Source of the DNA: an uncultured Clostridium sp.
Lineage (GTDB): Bacteria; Bacillota; Clostridia; TANB77; CAG-508
Length of the DNA: 5,112 nucleotides
Direction of reading: 5' to 3'
NCBI GenBank assembly: GCA_947568605.1
Contig: CANOPV010000080.1
Location: 1 to 5,112, forward strand
A program made the position numbers and the translations under genes. Below are positions 1 to 4,747 of the stretch, piece by piece (position 1 is the stretch's first letter; every line of letters begins with the position of its first letter). The notes beneath the pieces are model-generated. The model searched no databases. It saw only the letters and a program-made list of their open reading frames with translations, and had not been told where the DNA came from.

Positions 1-1032
1 TGGGGGCAGGTACCAATGTTCAAGATAAAATAAAAGCAATCCACCATTTGGACGTGCCATATCGTCCGTCAGATTTACAACAACAGGACGGTAGACGGAA
101 TTAGACAACGTAATGAAAATGACGAAGTAGATATTTTTAACTATGTAACAGAGGGAACATTTGATGCTTATATGTATCAAATGCTACAAAGGAAACAAGA
201 ATTTATTAGTCAAATAATGACATCAAAAGCAATAGCACGTTCAGCAGATGATATTGATGAAAAAGCACTTTCATATGCAGAAATAAAAGCTTTAGCTGCA
301 GGAAATCCATTAATTATTAAAAAGACAGAACTAGACGCACAAGTAGCTAAATTAAAATTACTAAAACAAAGTTATTTGAACCAAAAATATAACTTAGAAG
401 ATATGATAGTAAAACATTACCCAATAGAAATAAAAAGATTAGAAGATAAACTTTCATATGTGCAAGAAGATATAAAAAATGTTCAAGAAAATACCAATAT
501 AGAAAATGAAGAAAAGTTTTCTCCTATGATATTAAATGGAAAACAATATAGTACAAAAGAAAGTGCAGGAAAACAAATACTAGAAATGTGTTCAGCAAAA
601 CAAGAAACAGAATTAGAAGAAATAGGAGAATATAGAGGGTTAAAAATGTTTTTAGGTATAGATAGTTTTGACAAGAAATTTGTAATTAATTTACAAGGCA
701 AATATTCATATAAAGTTGATTTAGGAAATGATATAAATGGAAATATCACAAGAATTGATAATGTTATTGCAGGTTTTAATAAAGAACTAGAAATGACTAA
801 AGCAAAACTAGAAGAAACAAAAATACAATTTGAAAATGCAAAAGAGGCAGTAGAAATTCCATTTGATAAAGAAGATGAATTAAAACAAAAGTCGCAAGAA
901 TTAGATGAAATAAACATAGAACTTAACCTAGACAAAAAAGATAATGAAATGTTAGATGACGAAGAGCAAGAAGAACAAGAAGAAAAGACCGAAGAACAAG
1001 AAAGAGAAAGTCAAGACTATGAAAGAGAATAG
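1..1032 (+). pseudogene. SNF2-type helicase, C-terminal part, broken by a +1 frameshift in motif VI
   Basis: This is the 3' end of a large superfamily 2 (SNF2-like) DNA helicase; the 5' part lies outside the window. From base 3 the frame reads GAGTNVQDK (motif V), then a HHLDVPYRPSDL stretch leading to motif VI, and hits a TAG stop at 102-104. Homology resumes in another frame as GIRQRNENDEVDIF from base 97, so one extra base (best placed as C96) breaks the gene. The resumed frame is open to 1032 (311 residues). It carries the conserved post-helicase segment (TEGTFDAYMYQ, QIMTSK, ALSYAEIKALAAGNPLII), then charged coiled-coil regions and a Glu/Asp-rich tail. An ATG at 172 has no well-spaced ribosome binding site and sits inside conserved sequence, so it is not a natural start. 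Such helicases, often fused to methylase domains, are typical of large Clostridia mobile elements (family knowledge). Whether the lesion is real or a sequencing error cannot be told here. The long intact frame after it suggests a recent or artefactual event. Confidence 0.85.
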
Positions 1033-1063
1033 AAAATAAAAATCACACAATTTTATTTTTTTT
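1033..1063 (+). terminator. possible weak all-A/T terminator after the helicase gene
   Basis: Just after the helicase stop an A/T-only stem of about 10 bp with one bulged A can form around a CACACA loop (arms 1033-1043 and 1050-1059). It runs into further T residues up to 1063. The U-tract is good but the stem has no G-C pairs, so termination would be inefficient. The assignment is an inference from shape only. Confidence 0.35.
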
Positions 1064-1112
1064 AGTTATATTATAAGCTAACACCAAAGAAAAAATAGAA
1101 AAAAGGTGTGAT
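1042..1112. repeat. nested inverted repeats in the leader of the XRE gene
   Basis: ATCACAC (1042-1048) is exactly inverted as GTGTGAT (1106-1112). A second pair, ACACC (1081-1085) and GGTGT (1105-1109), shares the same right arm. That arm contains the GGTG part of the ribosome binding site of the XRE gene. The two left arms would compete for it in mRNA, or the repeats could be half-sites for self-repression. The arms are short, but these are nearly the only GC-containing words in an A/T-only leader. Confidence 0.3.
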
Positions 1113-1119
1113 ATTTTTT

Positions 1120-1311
1120 ATGAAAAATCAAATTAAAGAAATAAGAGAAAATAAAGGAATTACACAACTAGAACTTGCACAATTAACAGGACTTTCAGTA
1201 GGGTATATATGTCATTTAGAAAGAGGCAGTAGAACAAATCCAAGCTATAATACAATGATTATTATTTCTAAAGCATTAAATGCAGATGTTGGAGTAGTTT
1301 TTGAATTATAA
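1120..1311 (+). CDS. small XRE-family HTH transcriptional regulator
   Basis: This 63-residue protein is almost entirely one Cro/C1-type helix-turn-helix domain (HTH_3). The first helix is near residues 2-11, the scaffold helix near 15-23 (TQLELAQLTG), and the recognition helix near 26-35 (SVGYICHLERG), followed by two closing helices with ISKALNAD. There is no ligand or protease domain, so it most likely acts as a dimeric DNA-binding repressor or activator. The ATG at 1120 is preferred over the in-frame GTG at 1108: the GTG lies inside the AAAAGGTG ribosome binding site, and only the ATG leaves usable spacing (11 nt). The gene immediately precedes a promoter whose -10 is covered by a long dyad, which makes that promoter its likely target. 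Short inverted repeats in its own leader hint at autoregulation. The domain call is secure; the target is inferred. Confidence 0.92.
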   Translation: MKNQIKEIRENKGITQLELAQLTGLSVGYICHLERGSRTNPSYNTMIIISKALNADVGVVFEL

Positions 1312-1329
1312 TGAAAAATTATGTTAATA

Positions 1330-1358
1330 TTGAAAATATTGGTTTATTGTGATAAAAT
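1330..1358 (+). promoter_or_regulatory. sigma-A type promoter for the SH3-domain membrane protein
   Basis: TTGAAA (1330-1335), a 17-bp spacer and TAAAAT (1353-1358), preceded by TG at 1350-1351, give a near-consensus extended -10 promoter. Transcription would start near 1365, leaving about a 40-nt leader before the ATG at 1406. Confidence 0.7.
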
Positions 1359-1375
1359 AAGTATTACAATAAACC
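1341..1375. promoter_or_regulatory. long dyad over the -10 box, probable operator
   Basis: GGTTTATTGT (1341-1350) is perfectly inverted as ACAATAAACC (1366-1375). Pairing continues inward, giving 12 of 13 matched positions around a 9-bp centre at 1358. The dyad covers the -10 element and the expected start site of the promoter above. A DNA-binding protein here would block RNA polymerase. The XRE regulator encoded just upstream is the natural candidate, by inference. As RNA only the right arm would be transcribed, so it acts as a DNA site rather than an mRNA hairpin. Confidence 0.6.
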
Positions 1376-1405
1376 CAAAAAGGGTAAATATAGGAGGGCT
1401 TAATG

Positions 1406-1747
1406 ATGAAGAAAAAAATCAAGAACAAAGAACTAGCATCAGCGGTATGTTTCATTGGCGTAGTATTGATTGCAATACTGGTAGCGTTTGCTTATTATTT
1501 AAAAACACATCCTGGATTTGATGAAAAAATTTCAGGAAAAGAAGCAACGGTAGTAAGCGAAGTTGCAACTATTCATTATGATTCCCCTTTTGGACGGAAT
1601 GTAGGCACCGTCCGACAGTCGCAAAAGGTTGAATTAACTGGAAGAATGGCATATCTATTGCAAAGTGATATCGTAAAGATGGAAATTCGCTTAGAGGACA
1701 ATAGTTTTGCTTGGATATCTAAAGAAGATATCGTTATTTCAGAATAA
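1406..1747 (+). CDS. single-pass membrane protein with bacterial SH3-like domain
   Basis: The protein has 113 residues from the ATG at 1406; another ATG at 1403 is possible. AGGAGGG at 1392-1398 sits 7 nt before 1406 but only 4 nt before 1403, which favours the later start. A basic N-terminus (MKKKIKNK) precedes one hydrophobic helix at about residues 11-32, with no lipobox or clear cleavage site, so it is probably a signal anchor with the rest outside the cell. Residues about 46-113 resemble a bacterial SH3 (SH3b) fold: a VATIHYDSPFGRNVGTV stretch similar to the RSGPSTSYKVIGTL-type motif, then a strand ending SFAWISKEDIVI, like the usual GWV..DYI ending. Such domains bind cell-wall peptides or proteins. 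The gene is a single-gene unit between a regulated promoter and a strong terminator, and its GC content looks somewhat higher than its neighbours. Membrane topology is fairly secure; the SH3 call is moderate; the function is unknown. Confidence 0.8.
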   Translation: MKKKIKNKELASAVCFIGVVLIAILVAFAYYLKTHPGFDEKISGKEATVVSEVATIHYDSPFGRNVGTVRQSQKVELTGRMAYLLQSDIVKMEIRLEDNSFAWISKEDIVISE

Positions 1748-1761
1748 CTAAAGCGACAGTG

Positions 1762-1804
1762 AAAAATAGCGAATTGGAGATGTTTTTGCCAATTCGCTAT
1801 TTTT
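1762..1804 (+). terminator. strong intrinsic terminator after the SH3 gene
   Basis: A perfect 16-bp inverted repeat has arms at 1762-1777 and 1789-1804 around an 11-nt loop. The core stem TAGCGAATTGG/CCAATTCGCTA is flanked by A5 on the left and T5 on the right, so it could terminate transcription in both directions. It cleanly separates the SH3 gene from the next unit. Confidence 0.9.
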
Positions 1805-1852
1805 GATAATGAAAATGTTGTAGTATCTTTTAAATATAATCATAAAAAGCTA

Positions 1853-1881
1853 TTTTAATTAATAAGCGTTTATGCTATAAT
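1853..1881 (+). promoter_or_regulatory. extended -10 promoter for the 87-aa orphan
   Basis: TGC-TATAAT (1873-1881) is a perfect extended -10. A poor -35 (TTTTAA, 1853-1858) lies 17 bp upstream, as expected where the TGn element compensates. The word TATAATCAT also occurs 41 bp upstream at 1835-1843, but without a matching -35. Confidence 0.6.
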
Positions 1882-1914
1882 CATCTCAGTAAGTAAGTTG
1901 TAGAGGAGATTATT

Positions 1915-2178
1915 ATGGTACAAATTATAGAAATAGTTGTAGAAAATAAAAATTATCAAATTGAATGGGCTTTATCAGAATATTTTGGAGAATTAAAAGG
2001 AAAGAAGTTTATGCTTAATAAAATGGCAGCAGAACAAATAGAAATGATTAATAATCTATCAGACACTGCAAAAATATTATTATCAGCAGTTGCTGGAGCA
2101 GTAATACAGCATCTAATAGATAATAATTGTCCAATAGATAATATATTTGAAAATGGTTATTTTATTGTTAAAAGTTGA
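1915..2178 (+). CDS. hypothetical protein, 87 aa
   Basis: I do not recognise a family. The ATG follows AGAGGAG (1902-1908) with 6-nt spacing, and a good promoter lies just upstream, so the gene is likely real. The N-terminal part (residues 1-35) looks like beta strands (IIEIVVENKNYQIEW). The middle (36-70) looks helical, with an alanine-rich moderately hydrophobic stretch near 52-68 (AKILLSAVAGAVIQHLI). The end is a short strand (GYFIVKS). The hydrophobic stretch is too weak to be called a membrane helix with confidence. There is one cysteine (72) and no signal peptide. It stands between a terminator and a GNAT gene 77 bp downstream, and could share a transcript with the GNAT because no terminator is visible between them. 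Confidence 0.7.
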   Translation: MVQIIEIVVENKNYQIEWALSEYFGELKGKKFMLNKMAAEQIEMINNLSDTAKILLSAVAGAVIQHLIDNNCPIDNIFENGYFIVKS

Positions 2179-2202
2179 ATTATAAATAAATTACAATATA
2201 TA
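2175..2202 (+). promoter_or_regulatory. possible weak promoter for the GNAT gene
   Basis: TTGAAT (2175-2180), a 16-bp spacer and TATATA (2197-2202) lie in the 77-bp gap before the acetyltransferase gene. The surrounding DNA is so A/T-rich that chance matches are expected; read-through from the promoter at 1853-1881 is an equally good explanation. Confidence 0.25.
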
Positions 2203-2255
2203 GAGAAAATTAATTTAGAATTTTAATAATAGATATAAGGAGTACAATTATATAT

Positions 2256-2825
2256 ATGAATTTAAAATGGTCGAATTTTTTTGATATTAAAAACAGAAAA
2301 GAAATAAAAAAATTGTATATAGAGGCATTTCCTAAAGAAGAAAGATACCCTTTTTGTATTATAAAGAAATGTGCTAAAAATCAAAATGTTGAATTTTATG
2401 GAATATATGACAAAGAAAAATTTGTAGGATTATCATATTTATTAAAATATGAAGATACAATTTTTCTATTCTATTTAGCAGTAAATAAAAATCTTAGAGG
2501 AAATGGATATGGTGCAAAAATATTAAAAGATTTATTGCAGATGTATTCAGATAAAAAGATAATATTATGTGTTGAAAGACCAGATAAAAATACAGAAGAT
2601 TTGAAAAGCAAAAGAAAACAATTTTATTTAAGAAATGGATTTTATTCTACTAATAAATTTACAGAAGATATTGGGGTAGAATATGAGGTTTTATGCTCAG
2701 ATAAGGAATATGTAATAAATGAGAAAGTATTGAAAAATCTATTTACACAAATGACCAATAAACTAATTTTAAGAAAATTGATAAACAAAATTTATCATAT
2801 TGATTATGTTAGTTTTATAGAATAG
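2256..2825 (+). CDS. GNAT-family N-acetyltransferase
   Basis: This 189-residue protein has the GNAT fold, which moves an acetyl group from acetyl-CoA to an amine. Motif A is clear at residues about 70-90: strand IFLFYLAVNKNLRG followed by RGNGYG (81-86), matching the R/Q-x-x-G-x-G/A pyrophosphate-binding loop. A later FYLRNGF stretch (123-129) matches the common motif B end (FYxxxGF). Strands at 46-65 (VEFYGIYDKEKFVGLSYLL) are the usual motif C/D region. The last roughly 45 residues (VINEKVLKN onward) extend beyond the core and are basic and helical. The start follows AAGGAG (2237-2242) with a long 13-nt gap, and no better in-frame start is present. The acetyl acceptor could be an antibiotic, a protein or a small metabolite; sequence alone does not tell. 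It lies among other accessory genes, suggesting cargo rather than element machinery. Confidence 0.88.
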   Translation: MNLKWSNFFDIKNRKEIKKLYIEAFPKEERYPFCIIKKCAKNQNVEFYGIYDKEKFVGLSYLLKYEDTIFLFYLAVNKNLRGNGYGAKILKDLLQMYSDKKIILCVERPDKNTEDLKSKRKQFYLRNGFYSTNKFTEDIGVEYEVLCSDKEYVINEKVLKNLFTQMTNKLILRKLINKIYHIDYVSFIE

Positions 2826-2866
2826 AGAAATTTGAATACTAAGTGCTTATAATAATGTTAAAATTA

Positions 2867-2894
2867 TTTACAATTAAAAAATATGTGTTATAAT
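2867..2894 (+). promoter_or_regulatory. strong promoter for the acidic small protein
   Basis: TTTACA (2867-2872), a 16-bp spacer and a perfect TATAAT (2889-2894) with TG at 2886-2887 form an extended -10 promoter. The start point would be near 2901, which rules out the ATG at 2899 as translation start for the next gene and gives about a 43-nt leader. Confidence 0.75.
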
Positions 2895-2943
2895 TTGTAT
2901 GAGCTATGGCAGACTTTGTAGGGAAAACAGAGGAGGACGAGTG

Positions 2944-3144
2944 ATGATTAATGTAAATGTACCAATTACAGTTGTAAATATGGAAACTTTAACCCAATTT
3001 TTAGATGACGAAGTAGAAACTAACAGTGGATACGGTTGTGAACATGCAGGTTTTGTGGATTTACACGAACCAGAAATTATGTCAGAGTTTGATTTCAGAC
3101 AGGCACAGTTTAAAAAGTATGGTTATGCAGTAACAAATGCGTAA
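2944..3144 (+). CDS. small acidic hypothetical protein, 66 aa
   Basis: The family is not recognised. The reading frame is open from 2899, but the true start is the ATG at 2944: AGGAGG (2931-2936) lies 7 nt before it, and the mRNA probably begins around 2901. The 66-residue product has 11 Asp/Glu and only 3 Arg/Lys (net about -8). Its order is a short beta-like start (INVNVPITVV), an acidic helix (METLTQFLDDEVE), a Gly/Cys/His turn (GYGCEHAGF) and an aromatic C-terminal half (EFDFRQAQFKKYGYAV). It has no signal peptide or membrane segment. Its own strong promoter and ribosome binding site indicate high expression, and it looks slightly richer in GC than its neighbours. Small acidic proteins on mobile elements sometimes block host nucleases by mimicking DNA, but that is only a hypothesis here. 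Confidence 0.75.
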   Translation: MINVNVPITVVNMETLTQFLDDEVETNSGYGCEHAGFVDLHEPEIMSEFDFRQAQFKKYGYAVTNA

Positions 3145-3150
3145 TATATG

Positions 3151-3165
3151 TTATAGTAACTATAA
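3151..3165. repeat. 15-bp palindrome downstream of the acidic-protein gene
   Basis: TTATAGT-A-ACTATAA is a perfect palindrome with a single central base, 6 bp after the preceding stop codon. It could be an operator half of the intergenic region or a small mRNA hairpin; it has no U-tract. Confidence 0.4.
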
Positions 3166-3187
3166 ACTTTTCTGCCAAGCTTTTCCC

Positions 3188-3218
3188 AATAGGTGGATGT
3201 GTAATACATTCGCCTATT
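3188..3218 (+). other. stable intercistronic hairpin without a U-tract
   Basis: Arms 3188-3200 and 3206-3218 pair over 13 bp (11 Watson-Crick pairs plus two G.U pairs as RNA) around a 5-nt GTAAT loop. It is followed by ATAAAAAATAAATTT rather than T residues, so it is a poor intrinsic terminator on either strand. It lies 30 bp before the phosphatase-like gene, with no clear promoter in between. It may stabilise or attenuate a transcript that reads through from the promoter at 2867-2894. Confidence 0.6.
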
Positions 3219-3248
3219 ATAAAAAATAAATTTATTAAGAGGTGTATA

Positions 3249-4028
3249 ATGGAATTTGAGTTTGATTTACTAGACGAATTTGTTGAAAAAATAAAAGAAG
3301 CTTATAAAAAAGTATCGGAATTAAAACTAAAAGTAAAGAATAAAGAGTTAAATGATATTGTAACAGATGCAGATATATTTATGGAAAAAGAGATAATATC
3401 AATTATAAAATCAAAATTTCCAGACCATTCTATATATGGCGAAGAAAGTGGAGAAAATAAATGTAATATAGAATATGAATGGCTAATTGACCCAATAGAT
3501 GGAACAATTAATTTTGCATCTAACATTCCATTATTTGCAACGACTATTGCATTAAGAAAAAATCAAGAAACAATATTAGGTATTATAATAGACTGGAGTC
3601 AAAATGATGTATATGAGTGCATTAAAGGAAAGGGAGCTTATTGCAATAAAAAGCCTATTAAAGTTTCAGATACTAATACATTAAATAATAGTGTAATTTC
3701 TTTTTGTTTAACATCACATTATAGTGAAGATCATATAAATAAAGTGTTAGAAATTGAAAAAATTTTAGCCTCAAAAGTAAGAGGTCTAAGATTAATAGTA
3801 ACAGCTGCAATTGAACTTGCTTGGTGTGCAACAGGAAAGATAGATGGATGTTTTAATGTAAAACCAAGTATAGGATTATCATCTTCAGCAGGAAAATTAT
3901 TAGTAGAAGAGGCAGGAGGAAAAGTAACTAATTTACAAGGAAACAGAAGAGATAATATTGATACAATGTTAGTTACGAATGGATTAATTCATAATGAAAT
4001 TGTAACAGAAATTAATAAGAAAAAGTGA
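3249..4028 (+). CDS. inositol monophosphatase-family protein with altered metal site
   Basis: This 259-residue protein is full length for the IMPase/SuhB/CysQ superfamily of Mg-dependent sugar- and nucleotide-phosphate phosphatases. The start follows AGAGGTG (3238-3244). Visible motifs are DIVTDAD (36-42), GEES (64-67) with the metal-binding Glu, and WLIDPIDGTINF (78-89) with both Asp of the D-P-I-D-G-T signature. GKIDG (196-200) and AGKLLVEEAGGKV (214-226) mark the C-terminal subdomain. In the family the latter motif begins W-D-x-A-A-G, where Asp (D220 in human IMPA1) binds a catalytic metal and helps activate the water. Here it reads L-S-S-S-A-G, so that Asp appears to be Ser211. Activity may be reduced, changed or lost, although the rest is well preserved. 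The substrate cannot be assigned; inositol phosphate, PAP-type nucleotides or a sugar phosphate are all possible. It is the last gene of the accessory island and is followed by a strong terminator. Confidence 0.9.
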   Translation: MEFEFDLLDEFVEKIKEAYKKVSELKLKVKNKELNDIVTDADIFMEKEIISIIKSKFPDHSIYGEESGENKCNIEYEWLIDPIDGTINFASNIPLFATTIALRKNQETILGIIIDWSQNDVYECIKGKGAYCNKKPIKVSDTNTLNNSVISFCLTSHYSEDHINKVLEIEKILASKVRGLRLIVTAAIELAWCATGKIDGCFNVKPSIGLSSSAGKLLVEEAGGKVTNLQGNRRDNIDTMLVTNGLIHNEIVTEINKKK

Positions 4029-4049
4029 TAAAAGTATAAATATGGAGAT

Positions 4050-4082
4050 AAAGAGATATTAAGAAATTAGTATCTCTTTTTT
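4050..4082 (+). terminator. intrinsic terminator with GAAA loop after the phosphatase-like gene
   Basis: Arms 4050-4062 and 4067-4079 form a 13-bp stem with one G.U pair, capped by a GAAA tetraloop. It ends in six T residues (4077-4082). The form is classical and should be efficient. It closes the accessory island and lies only 23 nt before the start codon of the next gene. Confidence 0.88.
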
Positions 4083-4105
4083 GTATGGAAAGGAGCATAA
4101 ATAAA

Positions 4106-4744
4106 ATGAAAACAGAAGAAATTTTAAAACAAATTTATCAAGAATTAAACAAAAGAATGGAAAGTAAAGATAACAGAATATTTGTTATAGAATACACAAT
4201 ACCTAGTGTAAATTATAGTGAAAATGGAAATATAGAAGATATGGGGTTTGCTAGTGGTATTAAAATGGAACTAGAAAAAATGATGGAGCATTTTAAATAT
4301 GAATTTTATTTTTCTAGTTATAAAGATAAATACTTTTTCAGCAATTTAGAAGAAATTGCAAGACAAAGAATGCTACGAGAGATAGAAACAGAATATACAA
4401 AAGAACAAAAATTAAAGATGGATTTAAACGAAAAAGTTGAGCAGGAATATGCTAATTTTAAGAAAGAATTAGAGCAGAAATCTCCTAAAGAAATTATTGA
4501 AAAAGCATATGAATTAGTAGTAAAAGAACAAATAAAAGATGAATTGAAAGAAAAAAACTTAGTAGAAGATGAGTTAAAAGCATTACTAAAAGAGAAAGAT
4601 TTACTTTCAGAATGTTATGAAGATTGGCGAAATGCAGACGGAAGATTAGGAGAGGTTATATCATATACAATAGATGATACGATAGAAGTAATTGAACAGG
4701 AATATAAAAAAGAAAATAAACAAAAAATTAAAGAAAGTAGATAA
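4106..4744 (+). CDS. DUF3848-like mobile-element protein
   Basis: The protein has 212 residues from the ATG at 4106. An in-frame ATG at 4085 is open, but AAGGAG at 4090-4095 lies downstream of it and 10 nt before 4106, which decides the start. The C-terminal part (about 110-195) matches my memory of DUF3848: a coiled helix, then SPKEIIEKAYELVVKEQI, then a leucine/lysine helix, then the ELKALLKEKDLLSECYEDW region and a final DDTIEVIEQ helix. This family of unknown function is seen on Firmicutes conjugative elements next to primase and helicase genes. The N-terminal half (1-105) has mixed strands and helices (IFVIEYTIPSVNY; KYEFYFSSYKDKYFF) that I do not recognise; it may be a separate domain. 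No signal peptide or membrane helix is visible, so it is cytoplasmic. It is probably co-transcribed with the primase gene 3 bp downstream. The DUF assignment is from memory and moderate. Confidence 0.75.
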   Translation: MKTEEILKQIYQELNKRMESKDNRIFVIEYTIPSVNYSENGNIEDMGFASGIKMELEKMMEHFKYEFYFSSYKDKYFFSNLEEIARQRMLREIETEYTKEQKLKMDLNEKVEQEYANFKKELEQKSPKEIIEKAYELVVKEQIKDELKEKNLVEDELKALLKEKDLLSECYEDWRNADGRLGEVISYTIDDTIEVIEQEYKKENKQKIKESR

Positions 4745-4747
4745 ATT

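Noticed and set aside
61..104. Similarity of CGTCCGTCAG and GACGGAAT words near the helicase lesion to words in the SH3 gene (1593-1617)
   Set aside because: The matches are only 8-9 bases, in different orders and unrelated proteins. They are too short to argue for recombination.
483..935. Minus-strand 150-aa reading frame
   Set aside because: It lies wholly opposite the helicase coiled-coil region, is Ser/Phe-rich as expected from the complement of Glu/Lys codons, and has no ribosome binding site.
172..1032. A complete 286-aa gene starting at the ATG at 172
   Set aside because: Helicase homology continues upstream of this ATG in the same frame back to about base 97, and the nearest GAGGGA is 15 nt away. 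It is an internal methionine of the broken helicase.
1321..1521. 66-aa frame overlapping the SH3 gene
   Set aside because: It spans the promoter and operator and reads out of frame through the SH3 gene; no ribosome binding site precedes it.
1592..1613. GGACGG/CCGTCC inverted repeat within the SH3 gene
   Set aside because: It has 6-bp arms and a 10-nt loop inside coding sequence for the SH3 core; no U-tract or promoter context, so probably incidental.
1835..1884. Direct repeat TATAATCAT (1835-1843 and 1876-1884) as tandem promoters or iterons
   Set aside because: Only two copies exist, the upstream copy lacks a -35 at suitable spacing, and the word is A/T-rich.
3302..3526. Minus-strand 74-aa frame
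   Set aside because: It is antisense to the conserved phosphatase-like motifs, with no start signals.
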